DNA of 64,000 nt from JBGVSA01 sp041807905. GTDB taxonomy: Bacteria > Pseudomonadota > Gammaproteobacteria > Burkholderiales > Rhodocyclaceae. Position numbers and translations under genes: made by a program. Below the pieces are notes generated by a model. That model worked only from the letters and a program-made list of their open reading frames with translations, made no database searches and was not told where the DNA came from. The stretch is taken from contig NZ_JBGVSA010000003.1 in the NCBI RefSeq assembly GCF_041807905.1, positions 124,001 to 188,000 of the forward strand, written 5' to 3'. This document shows positions 20,392-29,090 of the stretch, piece after piece; the stretch's first letter is position 1; every line of letters begins with the position of its first letter.

Positions 20392-21753
20392 TCACGTTCC
20401 CTCCTGTGCAATGGCGTCGGACACACGCTCCATCTTCATGAAACGCGAACCTTTGACGAGAACGACGACGTCCGGGGCAAGGAGTTTTTCGAGCGCTTTG
20501 ACGAGATCTTCGAGCCGCTCGAAGTGCTGGCCGCCGCTGCCGAAATTGTTCACGGCCACCTCGCTGTTCTCGCCGAGCGCGAGCAGGTTATCCACGCCCT
20601 GGCTCTTGGCATAGCCGCCGACCTCGTCGTGCAGTTGCGCGCTCATGTCGCCAATCTCGCCCATGTCGCCGAGCACGAGAATCTTCTTGCCCGGCGTGGC
20701 GGCGAGCACGTCGACCCCAGCGCGCACCGAATCCGGATTGGCGTTATAAGTGTCGTCAAGCAACACGGCGCCGTTCTTGGCGCGACGCACCTGCAGGCGC
20801 CCTTTGGTGCCCGAGAAGCCCGACAGGCCCGCGACCACCGCGTCCAGCGACACACCCGCCGACAGCGTCGCCGCGGCAGCAGCCATGGCGTTGCGCACGT
20901 TGTGGATGCCCGGAACGGGGAGTTCGAAGCGCGCGTCGTGCCCCAGTGCGCGCATCGCGATGCGGCTGCCGAACGCCAGTTGCGAAGCCGTCGCGCAGAC
21001 ATCGGCCGCGTGCGACAGTCCGAAGGTAACGACGCGACGGCCTGCGTTCTGCTCGCGCCACATTTCGGCATGCGAATCGTCCAGGTTGACGATCGCCACA
21101 CCGGTTTCGGGCAGCGCGTTGTAGATCGAACCCTTCTCGCGAGCAACGGCGTCGAGTTCGCCCATGCCTTCGAGATGGGCGCGCTGCGCGTTGGTCACGA
21201 CCGACACTGTCGGACGGGCGATGGCGGCAAGATAGGCAATCTCGCCCGGATGATTCATGCCCATCTCGAGCACCGCGGCGCGATGCGAAGGCTCAAGCCG
21301 CAACAGCATCTGCGGCATGCCGATGTCGTTGTTCAGATTGCCTTGCGTGGCAAGCACGGCATCGTCGCCGAACGCTGCGCGCAGGATCGCGGCGATCATT
21401 TCCTTGACGGTGGTCTTGCCGTTGCTGCCCGTCACGCCGATCAGGGGAATGTCGAACTTGGTGCGCCAGTAAGCGGCCAGATCGCCAAGGGCGAGACGAG
21501 TGTCTTCGACCTCGAGCAGCGGCAGGTCCGCGGCAGCATTGCGCGCGGCGCCGCGCGCCACCATTGCGGCAACCGCACCGTGCGAGTTTGCCTGGTCGAT
21601 GTAATCGTGCCCGTCGAAACGTTCGCCGCGAAGGGCGACGAACAGTGCGGACGACATCGCTCGGCGGGTATCCGTGCCGATGCCGTCGAATTCAATGTCG
21701 TTGCCGATGATCCGGCCACGCGTTGCGACTGCCGCTTCGGACAGTTTCATCAT
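20392..21753 (-). CDS. murF: MurF, UDP-MurNAc-tripeptide--D-Ala-D-Ala ligase
   Basis: 453 aa from the ATG at 21753 (MMKLSEAAVATRGR), which overlaps the murE stop. The central P-loop is GSNGKTTVKEMIAA, with NLNNDIGMPQMLL and the C-terminal LLDDTYNANPDSVRAG and LVLGDMGEIGD blocks typical of MurF. It completes the UDP-MurNAc-pentapeptide in the cytoplasm. Confidence 0.98.
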   Translation of the reverse strand: MMKLSEAAVATRGRIIGNDIEFDGIGTDTRRAMSSALFVALRGERFDGHDYIDQANSHGAVAAMVARGAARNAAADLPLLEVEDTRLALGDLAAYWRTKFDIPLIGVTGSNGKTTVKEMIAAILRAAFGDDAVLATQGNLNNDIGMPQMLLRLEPSHRAAVLEMGMNHPGEIAYLAAIARPTVSVVTNAQRAHLEGMGELDAVAREKGSIYNALPETGVAIVNLDDSHAEMWREQNAGRRVVTFGLSHAADVCATASQLAFGSRIAMRALGHDARFELPVPGIHNVRNAMAAAAATLSAGVSLDAVVAGLSGFSGTKGRLQVRRAKNGAVLLDDTYNANPDSVRAGVDVLAATPGKKILVLGDMGEIGDMSAQLHDEVGGYAKSQGVDNLLALGENSEVAVNNFGSGGQHFERLEDLVKALEKLLAPDVVVLVKGSRFMKMERVSDAIAQEGT

Positions 21754-23270
21754 GCGTCGCTCTCCTGCACGCCCGCCACATGCGTGCGATTCCATGCCAG
21801 CAACGCGGCGCGCGTCTGTTCGACGTCCGAAAAGTGCGTGCGCTCCTTGCCGATCTCCTGGTAGTTCTCGTGCCCTTTGCCGGCAATCAACACCACGTCG
21901 TCCGGCGCGGCGTTCTCGATGGCCTGGCGGATGGCCAGTGCGCGATCGGGCGTCACGCGCGCCTGCGGCGCTCCCTTGACGATATCGGCAATGATCGCCG
22001 CCGGGTCTTCGGTGCGCGGATTGTCGCTGGTGATGATGACGCGCTGCGCCAGGCGCTGCGCCACCTCACCCATCATCGGGCGCTTGCCCGGATCGCGATC
22101 GCCGCCGCAGCCGAATACGCATGTCAGCTCGCCACCGCGCGAGGTCACGGTGCTGCGCAAGGCGAGCAGTGCCTGCTCCAGCGCATCGGGCGTGTGCGCG
22201 TAGTCGACCACCACCAGTGGTTCACCGATGCCGCCGACTGTCTGCATGCGGCCTTCGGGCGGCGTCAGCGCGCGAGCGGCTTCCACCGCGTCGCTCATCG
22301 AATAGCCGCTCTGCATGAGCACGGCGATGACGGCCAGTAGATTCGAGACGTTGAAATGCCCCACCACGCCCACCGACATTTCGGCGCGCTGGCCTTCGCA
22401 ATCAACGATGAAGCGCATGCCGTTGGGCGTGTTGCGCAACTGATCCGCCACCAGCACGCGCCGCGCAGGCGCAACGTGGGCGTTGTCCGGGACCAGCGTG
22501 TAACCGACCACTTCGAGATCGCTGCCCTGGAGGCGGCGCGCTTGCGCCACGCCCATGAGGTCATCGAAATTGAGTACGACGGAATGCAGGCCCGGTTGAT
22601 CGAACAGCTTGGCCTTGGCCGCCGCGTAGGCTTCCATCGTATGGTGGTAATCGAGGTGGTCGCGCGTCAGGTTGGTGAGCACCGCAATATTGATGCGGCA
22701 ACCGTTCACGCGCCCTTGGTCGAGACCGATGGACGACACTTCCATCGCCACCGCCTGCGCGCCTTGCTGCACGAACTGCGCGAGCTTTTCCTGCAGCACG
22801 ATGGCATCCGGCGTGGTGTTGGCCGTCGGATCGAGCTGGCCGGGAAAGCCCATACCGAGCGTGCCGACGACCGCGCAGCGTTTGCCCAGATCGTTGTAGG
22901 CCCGCGCCAGCCATTGCGAGATCGAAGTCTTGCCGTTGGTGCCGGTAATGCCGATCGTCAGGAGCCTGGCCGAAGGACGCCCAAAGACTTCGTCGGCGAT
23001 GTCCCCCGCCATGTGGCGCAGATGGTCGACAGGCACGTTGGGCACGACCAGGGTCGGATCCCATTCATAGCCTTCGCGCTCCCACACCACGGCAACCGCG
23101 CCGCGCTCGATGGCGTTGCGGATGTACTGGCGGCCGTCGCTGGCGTGTCCGGGATAAGCGAGGAACACATCGCCCGGCCGTACCTGGCGAGAGTCGGCGC
23201 AGACACGCGTCGGCTCGATGCCTTCGGCGCGCAGGAGCGAGAACAGCGCAGCAGCCAGATCCGAGGTCAC
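21750..23270 (-). CDS. murE: MurE, UDP-MurNAc-dipeptide--diaminopimelate ligase
   Basis: 506 aa. The P-loop is GTNGKTSISQWLARA. The substrate motif DNPR (within ITSDNPRTEDPAAI) predicts meso-diaminopimelate rather than lysine as the third residue, as expected for a Gram-negative bacterium. GKGHENYQEI lies near the C-terminus. It overlaps ftsI by 4 bp at its start and murF by 4 bp at its end. Confidence 0.98.
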   Translation of the reverse strand: MTSDLAAALFSLLRAEGIEPTRVCADSRQVRPGDVFLAYPGHASDGRQYIRNAIERGAVAVVWEREGYEWDPTLVVPNVPVDHLRHMAGDIADEVFGRPSARLLTIGITGTNGKTSISQWLARAYNDLGKRCAVVGTLGMGFPGQLDPTANTTPDAIVLQEKLAQFVQQGAQAVAMEVSSIGLDQGRVNGCRINIAVLTNLTRDHLDYHHTMEAYAAAKAKLFDQPGLHSVVLNFDDLMGVAQARRLQGSDLEVVGYTLVPDNAHVAPARRVLVADQLRNTPNGMRFIVDCEGQRAEMSVGVVGHFNVSNLLAVIAVLMQSGYSMSDAVEAARALTPPEGRMQTVGGIGEPLVVVDYAHTPDALEQALLALRSTVTSRGGELTCVFGCGGDRDPGKRPMMGEVAQRLAQRVIITSDNPRTEDPAAIIADIVKGAPQARVTPDRALAIRQAIENAAPDDVVLIAGKGHENYQEIGKERTHFSDVEQTRAALLAWNRTHVAGVQESDA

Positions 23271-25012
23271 ATTGCGTCTCCCGGTTTGGTCGTCACGCTC
23301 TGGCGTGCCACCTGGACCGGCACGATGGGCGCATCCGGGCGAACACCCAGCGCACGCAGCGAACCGCCCATGATCTGGGCAAAGGTCGGCCCGGCGACAC
23401 TGCCGCCGTAGTAGCTGCCCTTGGTCGGCTCGTCGATCATGACGGCGACGATGAGGCGAGGATCGGACACCGGTGCGAAGCCGATGAACGAACCGATGTA
23501 TTTCTTGGCATAGCGCCCACCTTCGAGCTTGAGCGCAGTCCCCGTCTTGCCGGCCACGCGATAGCCGGGCACGTGTGCTTCAGGCGCGGTCCCGCCGGGG
23601 GCCACCACACTCTCAAGCATAGTCCGGACCTGACGTGCCACTTCGGGGCTGAACACTTGCTGCCCATGCAGCGGTGCGGCGTCGAGCTTGGTCAGCGACA
23701 GGGGCAGGAGCTCACCGTCGCGCGCCAGCGCGAGGTAGGCGTGCGCCATTTGCATGAGCGTCACGGACACGCCGTGACCGTACGCCATGGTGGCCTGCTC
23801 GATCGGACGCCAGGTGTTGTAGGGGCGCAGCCGTCCGCCCACTTCACCCGGGAAGCCGAGCTTGAGCGGCTGGCCGAAACCAAGGCCGTCGTACAGCTCC
23901 CACATGTGCTTGGGCGGGAAAGTCAGCGCGATCTTGGCGACGCCGATGTTCGATGACTTCTGGATGACTTGCGACAGCGTCACCAGACCGATGCGGTGCG
24001 AATCGTGGATGGTCGCGCCGTCGATGGTCATGGCACCGTTCTGGGTGTCCACCATCGTTTCGGGACGGAAGCGGCCGCTCTCCAGCGCCATGGCCGCGAC
24101 GAAGGGCTTCATCGTCGAACCGGGTTCGTACTGGTCGGTCAGTACGCGATTGCGCAGTTGCGCGCCCGACAGGCGGCCACGGTTGTTGGGGTTGTAGGTG
24201 GGGTTGTTGACCAGTGCCAGCACCTCGCCCGTCTTGACGTCGAGCACCACCACGCCGCCGGCCTTTGCCTGCGACTTCTCGACCGTTTCCTTGAGCGCAC
24301 TGTAGGCCAGGTACTGAATCTTGGAATCGATCGCCAGCGTGATGTCGTCCCCGTCCTGCGGACGCTTGATGGATTCCACGTCCTCGACAATGGCGCCGCG
24401 ACGGTCCTTGATGACGCGACGCGAACCCGCCTTGCCGGCCAGGTTGCCGTTGAAAGCCAGTTCCACGCCCTCCTGCCCGCGATCGTCCACGTTGGTAAAG
24501 CCCACGACGTGGCTGGTCACGTCGCCCACCGGGTAATAGCGACGGTATTCATCTTCGGAGCGAATGCCCGGCAGCTTGAGCGCGGCCACGCGGGCAGCAA
24601 CATCGGGCGGCACTTCGCGCTTGATGAAGACGAAGTCCTTGTCGCTGGCGAGCTTGCGATTGACTTCGCGCACGTCCATGTCGAGCGCCTGCGCCAGTTG
24701 CGCAGTCTGCCCCGGCGTGAGCTGGGCGGCGTCGGGAATGGCAGCGATGCCCTTCATCGGCGTGCTCATGGCGAGCGTTTCACCATGGCGATCGAGAATG
24801 CGGCCGCGCGTGGCCGACAGGGTCAGCGTCCGCGCGTAGCGCGATTCGCCCTGCGCCTGGAGGAATTCCTTGTTGACGCCCTGCAGGTACATGGCACGAC
24901 CGACCAGTGCCATCGATCCGACGAGCAAGGCGATGAGGACGAAGCGCGCGCGCCACACCGGCAAGCGCTCCGAGAGCAACGGGTTGTGGTTGAAGGTGAA
25001 GTTCTTTTTCAT
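23267..25012 (-). CDS. ftsI: FtsI, septal penicillin-binding protein 3
   Basis: 581 aa. A short cytoplasmic tail and one signal-anchor span (about residues 24-42) are followed by a dimerisation domain and a class B transpeptidase domain. Active-site motifs: S299 in GSTMKPF (SxxK), SSN, and KTG in AGKTGTALK. It crosslinks septal peptidoglycan with FtsW. A 1-bp overlap with the ftsL stop indicates coupled translation. Confidence 0.98.
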   Translation of the reverse strand: MKKNFTFNHNPLLSERLPVWRARFVLIALLVGSMALVGRAMYLQGVNKEFLQAQGESRYARTLTLSATRGRILDRHGETLAMSTPMKGIAAIPDAAQLTPGQTAQLAQALDMDVREVNRKLASDKDFVFIKREVPPDVAARVAALKLPGIRSEDEYRRYYPVGDVTSHVVGFTNVDDRGQEGVELAFNGNLAGKAGSRRVIKDRRGAIVEDVESIKRPQDGDDITLAIDSKIQYLAYSALKETVEKSQAKAGGVVVLDVKTGEVLALVNNPTYNPNNRGRLSGAQLRNRVLTDQYEPGSTMKPFVAAMALESGRFRPETMVDTQNGAMTIDGATIHDSHRIGLVTLSQVIQKSSNIGVAKIALTFPPKHMWELYDGLGFGQPLKLGFPGEVGGRLRPYNTWRPIEQATMAYGHGVSVTLMQMAHAYLALARDGELLPLSLTKLDAAPLHGQQVFSPEVARQVRTMLESVVAPGGTAPEAHVPGYRVAGKTGTALKLEGGRYAKKYIGSFIGFAPVSDPRLIVAVMIDEPTKGSYYGGSVAGPTFAQIMGGSLRALGVRPDAPIVPVQVARQSVTTKPGDAM

Positions 25013-25284
25013 TATTGCGACACCACCGGGTCGAGGGCCACGAGGGCGTTCTTGTCCGGCGTCACCATGCCGAGTCGATCACGAGCGATTTTTTCGACCC
25101 GCGCATGTGCAGCCCAGGTACCGCTTTCCAGTTGCAGTTGTCCCCATTCCACATCGAGCGCCCGACCGCGCGCCTGTTCACGTTCGATGGCCGTCACGAG
25201 CTTGCGCGACTGATACTGGATGTTGACCACGCCCAGAGCGCTGAAGATGGTGAGCGCGAGCAGGGCGATGCTGATGCGCGTCAT
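25012..25284 (-). CDS. ftsL: FtsL, bitopic divisome protein
   Basis: 90 aa. One N-terminal membrane span (about residues 4-22) is followed by a short coiled-coil periplasmic region (YQSRKLVTAIEREQARGRAL) and a conserved distal segment (RVEKIARDRLGM) that contacts FtsB/FtsQ and FtsWI. It overlaps rsmH at its start and ftsI at its end. Confidence 0.95.
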   Translation of the reverse strand: MTRISIALLALTIFSALGVVNIQYQSRKLVTAIEREQARGRALDVEWGQLQLESGTWAAHARVEKIARDRLGMVTPDKNALVALDPVVSQ

Positions 25285-26249
25285 GGGCGGCGCTCCATGA
25301 CGGGCGCAAAGGGCGCGGCAGTGCGCTGGGCCGTGCGCATGATGGCGCTGCGGGCGCGCGGGTTGGCCGCGACTTCCTCCGCGGAGGGACGCACCGCGTC
25401 ACCGATCAGGGACAAGGCCGGTCGCGGGCGATCGGCTTCGCGTACCGGCAAGCCGCGCGGCAATGCGGGCGGGCGCGCATGGTCGCGCATGAAGCGCTTG
25501 ACGATGCGATCTTCAAGGGAATGGAACGCGATCACCACGAGGCGTCCTCCTTCGGCCAGCCGCGACACTGCCTGGGGCAGCGTCAGCGACAGCTCCTCAA
25601 GCTCCCGGTTAACGCAAATCCGTAGAGCCTGGAAGGTGCGCGTCGCCGGGTGCTGGCCCGGCTCGCGTGTACGGACGGCCGCTTCCACGAGCGCGGAAAG
25701 TTGCCCTGTGGTTGCGATATCCCCGCCTTGCCGAGCAGCATCAATCGCCTTTGCAATCGCATGAGCATACCGTTCTTCACCGTAGTCCCTCAGTACAGTC
25801 GTGATCTCGGCAACGGTCGCCCGTGCCAGCCATTGCGCGGCTGATTCGCCACGCGTCGTATCCATGCGCATGTCCAGCGGCGCATCGAAACGAAAACTCA
25901 TTCCCCGGTCGGCTTCGTCCAATTGCGGTGACGACACCCCCAGGTCCATCAGCACACCGTCCAGCTGAGCCACGCCTTGTTCGGCGAGCACTTCGCCGAG
26001 CATCGAAAACGGTTCGTGCACCAACACAAAGCGTGCGTCCTGCGCCGCCAGTGCCTGTCCGGCTTCGATCGCTCGCGGGTCGCGGTCGAAGGCGATCAGC
26101 CGGCCCTGCGGGCCCAGCGCGGCGAGGATCGCCCGGCTGTGGCCGCCGCGCCCGAAGGTGGCATCCACGTAGACGCCATCGGGGCGAATCGCCAGCGCGT
26201 CCACCGCCTCCTTCAAGAGCACCGTGATATGGGCTGCTGCAGCGCTCAA
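25281..26249 (-). CDS. rsmH: RsmH, 16S rRNA C1402 N4-methyltransferase
   Basis: 322 aa. SAM-binding sequence VDATFGRGGHSRAIL is near residues 28-42, followed by FDRDPRAIEAG. GVLMDLGVSSPQLDEADRGMSF is the family block and FHSLEDRIVKRFM is near the C-terminus. It methylates the N4 position of C1402 in the ribosomal P site. RsmI, whose gene is at 45061-45933, modifies the 2'-O of the same nucleotide. Confidence 0.98.
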   Translation of the reverse strand: MSAAAAHITVLLKEAVDALAIRPDGVYVDATFGRGGHSRAILAALGPQGRLIAFDRDPRAIEAGQALAAQDARFVLVHEPFSMLGEVLAEQGVAQLDGVLMDLGVSSPQLDEADRGMSFRFDAPLDMRMDTTRGESAAQWLARATVAEITTVLRDYGEERYAHAIAKAIDAARQGGDIATTGQLSALVEAAVRTREPGQHPATRTFQALRICVNRELEELSLTLPQAVSRLAEGGRLVVIAFHSLEDRIVKRFMRDHARPPALPRGLPVREADRPRPALSLIGDAVRPSAEEVAANPRARSAIMRTAQRTAAPFAPVMERRP

Positions 26250-26701
26250 AACGCCAACGCTCCCAGATCACCCGGCAGGTCAGCCAGATTCGGCAGGCTC
26301 AGCGCCCGCATCTGTTCTTGCTGACGCTGCCAATCGGCATCCGACCACAGCTCGAAATTCTTGCCCTGCCCCACCAGCCACACCTGCTTGTCCAGGTTGG
26401 CGAACTGGCGCAACTCGGGCGCGACCAGCACGCGGCCGGAGCCGTCCATCTCCTCGTCGCGGGCGTGGCCGACCAGCAGCCGCTTGATCAACGCGGAACG
26501 CGGATCGAGGCTGGGCGCGGCGAGCACCTGCGCGCGGATGGGTTCCCAGTAAGGCAGGGGGTAGATCAGGAGGCAGCCGTGAGGGTGAGCCGTGATGACG
26601 AGGTTGCCTTCGCACAGCTCCGACAGGGCGTCACGATGCCGCGCCGGGATCGCCAGGCGACCCTTCGCATCGAGATTCAGCGCTGCTGCGCCCTGGAACA
26701 T
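26246..26701 (-). CDS. mraZ: MraZ, dcw-cluster transcriptional regulator
   Basis: 151 aa with two AbrB/SpoVT-like half domains. The first opens with MFQGAAALNLDAKGRLAIPA; the second holds EEMDGSGRVLVAPELR. MraZ binds repeated TGGG boxes downstream of its own promoter and represses the dcw operon; such boxes are visible at 26778-26811. It is the first gene of the cluster and overlaps rsmH by 4 bp. Confidence 0.97.
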   Translation of the reverse strand: MFQGAAALNLDAKGRLAIPARHRDALSELCEGNLVITAHPHGCLLIYPLPYWEPIRAQVLAAPSLDPRSALIKRLLVGHARDEEMDGSGRVLVAPELRQFANLDKQVWLVGQGKNFELWSDADWQRQQEQMRALSLPNLADLPGDLGALAF

Positions 26702-26777
26702 GTCTTTTTGACCCCTCGTCGAGAAACCGGGCCTTTGCCCCGCTCTGCCATTTCATGCCACGTCGGCGGGATTTTGG

Positions 26778-26811
26778 CCCACTTTCACCCATTTCCTCCC
26801 ACTTAGCTCCA
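26778..26811 (-). promoter_or_regulatory. MraZ-box array: TGGG repeats at 10-bp spacing
   Basis: On the minus strand AGTGGAGCTA, AGTGGGAGGA, AATGGGTGAA and AGTGGGCCAA follow one another without gaps: three exact TGGG boxes and one TGGA box. MraZ is known to bind TGGGN repeats spaced 10 bp apart downstream of the mraZ promoter. The first box touches the -10 element. Confidence 0.8.
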
Positions 26812-26839
26812 CTGTAGATAAAAGGCCAACACCGGTCAA
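26811..26839 (-). promoter_or_regulatory. mraZ (dcw) promoter, TTGACC-17-TACAGT
   Basis: The -35 TTGACC (26834-26839), a spacer of exactly 17 bp, and the -10 TACAGT (26811-26816) give a good sigma-70 promoter. It sits directly upstream of the MraZ boxes and 110 bp before the mraZ ATG. Confidence 0.7.
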
Positions 26840-27006
26840 GATCGAGTCGGCCGGTTTTTCGCCATGGGGACAGACACTTACGGCCGATTGCCTATGGATT
26901 GAGCGACGGATTTTGTCGGGATTTGGCAACAACACCATCAGACCATTCCGAAACACGCTGCATCGCAGCACGACGCGTGACGCAGAAAGACGCCGCCGAT
27001 CGCGTC

Positions 27007-27055
27007 TTTACGGCTTCTTTACGCGTCCCCGCGCCCTTTTGATGCCGACTTTACG
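27007..27055 (+). promoter_or_regulatory. Probable KdpE operator: TTTACG direct repeats
   Basis: TTTACG (27007-27012), 5 bp, TTTACG (27018-27023), and a third copy at 27050-27055. The first two lie on one face of the helix with 11-bp spacing. E. coli KdpE binds a T-rich tandem (TTTATA and TTTACA, similar spacing) upstream of kdpFABC. The remainder of 26840-27113 shows no other gene. The -10 could be the TAGAGT at 27066-27071, but spacing to a -35 is not ideal. Confidence 0.55.
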
Positions 27056-27113
27056 GGCCCCTCCCTAGAGTGACGCGATGCAGCAACGCTGCTGCACAAC
27101 CTGGGAGAGAAAC

Positions 27114-27209
27114 ATGGCTGACGTCCTGCAACTGCTGCTCATCGCCGTATTGGCGGCGGGCGCGGTGCTACTGCTGGCGGCTTGCCGCTCGCTGGAGGCG
27201 CGCCGATGA
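27114..27209 (+). CDS. 31-aa single-span membrane micro-ORF ahead of kdpF
   Basis: ATG at 27114 behind a strong ribosome site (GGGAGAGA, 5 bp before). It reads MADVLQLLLIAVLAAGAVLL and then LLAACRSLEARR, stop. One hydrophobic helix covers about residues 5-24, with an arginine-rich cytoplasmic-type end. Its stop overlaps the kdpF start (ATGA), as all kdp genes here overlap. It has the size and topology of KdpF but is not KdpF, which follows. I know of no assigned function; an extra Kdp micro-subunit or a translational leader are both possible. Confidence 0.65.
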   Translation: MADVLQLLLIAVLAAGAVLLLAACRSLEARR

Positions 27210-27298
27210 ACGCTGACCTCTGGCTGGCGGGCGGAATGGCCGCCCTGCTGTTCATCTACTTGCTGATTGCCCTGTTCCGGGCCGAGGAGATGTCATGA
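27206..27298 (+). CDS. kdpF: KdpF, small stabilising subunit of the Kdp K+ ATPase
   Basis: 30 aa: MNADLWLAGGMAALLFIYLL followed by IALFRAEEMS. One membrane span with the family's C-terminal tail pattern (YLLxALxRxExxS). KdpF stabilises the KdpABC complex in the membrane. It overlaps the preceding micro-ORF by 4 bp and kdpA by 4 bp. Confidence 0.9.
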   Translation: MNADLWLAGGMAALLFIYLLIALFRAEEMS

Positions 27299-29079
27299 AC
27301 GACTCGGCTCCGATACAGATCGGCCTTTTTCTGGCGGTTCTGTTCGTGCTGGCGTGGCCGCTCAGCCGCTATCTGGCGTTTCTGTTCGATAACGGCGTGT
27401 CGGTGCGCTATCCGCGCCTGGCCGCGTGGGCGAATCGCCTCTACCGCGCCTGCGGCGTGAAACCCGACCAGGACATGAACGCCTGGCGTTACGGCGCCGC
27501 ACTGCTGGCGTTCAACGTCATCGGCGTCCTGGTGGTCTATGCCCTGCAGCGCCTGCAGGCCGGATTGCCGCTCAACCCGGCCGCCATGCCGGCCGTTGAG
27601 CCGAGTTCGGCGTTCAATACGGCCATCAGCTTCGTCACCAATACAAACTGGCAGGGATATTCGGGCGAGGCGACCATGAGCCACCTTACCCAGATGCTGG
27701 CGCTGGCGGTCCAGAACTTCCTGTCCGCCGCCACCGGCATGGCGGTCGCCGCAGCGCTGATTCGCGGCTTCGCGCGCAAGACGACATCCGGCATCGGCAA
27801 CGCCTGGGTCGATCTGACGCGCGGCACCTTGGGGGTGCTGTTGCCGCTGAGCGTGGTACTGGCGATCTTCCTGGTCGCACAGGGGACGGTGCAGAACTTC
27901 GAAGCGCCGCGCGAAGCAACACTGACCGAACCTGTCACCTATCAACAGGCGGTGATGGATGCGGCCGGCAATCCCGTCAAGAACGCTGCCGGGCAACCGC
28001 TGACGACCACTGTCACGGCGATGACGCAGTTGCTGCCCATGGGGCCGGTCGCCTCGCAAGAGGCCATCAAGATGTTCGGCACCAACGGTGGCGGCTTCTT
28101 CAATGCCAATTCGGCGCACCCGTTCGAAAACCCCACGCCGCTGACCAATTTCGCGCAGATGCTGGCGATCTTCCTGATCCCGGCCGCTTTGTGCCTCGCC
28201 TTCGGGCGCATGGTCGGCGACGCGCGCCAAGGCGTGGCGATCCTGGCCGCGATGACCGTGATCTTCATCGTGATGGCGGCCGTGGCGATCAAGGCCGAAG
28301 GCCACGCCAATCCGCTGCTGACGGCGTTGGGCATGGACGGGAACGGCGGCAACCTCGAGGGCAAGGACGTGCGCTTCGGCAGCGTCGCGTCGGCCCTCTT
28401 TGCCGTGGTGACCACGGCGGCTTCATGCGGCGCGGTCAACGCCATGCATGACAGCTTCATGCCGCTGGGCGGGCTGGTCCCGATGTGGCTGATCCAACTG
28501 GGCGAAGTCGTCTTCGGCGGCGTCGGCGCAGGCCTGTACGGCATGCTGGTCTTTGCCATCGAAGCGGTGTTCCTCGCCGGCCTGATGATCGGCCGCACGC
28601 CTGAATACCTCGGCAAGAAGCTCGAGTCATTCGAGATGAAGATGGTCTCGGTGGCGATCCTCGCCACGCCATTGCTGATCCTCGGTGGCACCGCGCTGGC
28701 AGTTACCGCGGGCAGCGGACTCGCCGGCTTCGCAAATCCCGGGGCGCACGGCTTTTCAGAGGCGCTGTACGCATTCTCGTCAGCCGCCAACAACAACGGT
28801 TCGGCCTTCGCCGGGCTTTCGGCCAACACGCCCTTCTACAACACCTTGCTGGCGGTGGCGATGTGGTTCGGCCGCTTCACGGTCATCGTCCCCGTGCTGG
28901 CGATCGCCGGGCACCTTGCCGCCAAGCCGCGCCTGGCCGAATCGGCCGGCACGTTCCCGACGCATGGCCCGCTGTTCGTTGTGCTGCTGGTCGGCACGGT
29001 GGTGCTGGTCGGCGCGCTGACTTACCTGCCCGCGCTCGCCCTCGGCCCGATCGTCGAGCACCTGCAATTGTTCCATTGA
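27295..29079 (+). CDS. kdpA: KdpA, K+-binding and translocating subunit
   Basis: 594 aa, with about ten membrane spans and four pore-loop repeats. Selectivity-filter-like glycine loops are visible: SFVTNTNWQGYSGE, FGTNGGGFFNANSAHPFENP, VTTAASCGAVNAM, and FSSAANNNGSAFAGL. KdpA selects K+ and passes it to KdpB in this high-affinity uptake ATPase, made under K+ limitation or osmotic stress. Confidence 0.98.
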   Translation: MNDSAPIQIGLFLAVLFVLAWPLSRYLAFLFDNGVSVRYPRLAAWANRLYRACGVKPDQDMNAWRYGAALLAFNVIGVLVVYALQRLQAGLPLNPAAMPAVEPSSAFNTAISFVTNTNWQGYSGEATMSHLTQMLALAVQNFLSAATGMAVAAALIRGFARKTTSGIGNAWVDLTRGTLGVLLPLSVVLAIFLVAQGTVQNFEAPREATLTEPVTYQQAVMDAAGNPVKNAAGQPLTTTVTAMTQLLPMGPVASQEAIKMFGTNGGGFFNANSAHPFENPTPLTNFAQMLAIFLIPAALCLAFGRMVGDARQGVAILAAMTVIFIVMAAVAIKAEGHANPLLTALGMDGNGGNLEGKDVRFGSVASALFAVVTTAASCGAVNAMHDSFMPLGGLVPMWLIQLGEVVFGGVGAGLYGMLVFAIEAVFLAGLMIGRTPEYLGKKLESFEMKMVSVAILATPLLILGGTALAVTAGSGLAGFANPGAHGFSEALYAFSSAANNNGSAFAGLSANTPFYNTLLAVAMWFGRFTVIVPVLAIAGHLAAKPRLAESAGTFPTHGPLFVVLLVGTVVLVGALTYLPALALGPIVEHLQLFH

Positions 29080-29090
29080 TGGGGACACTC

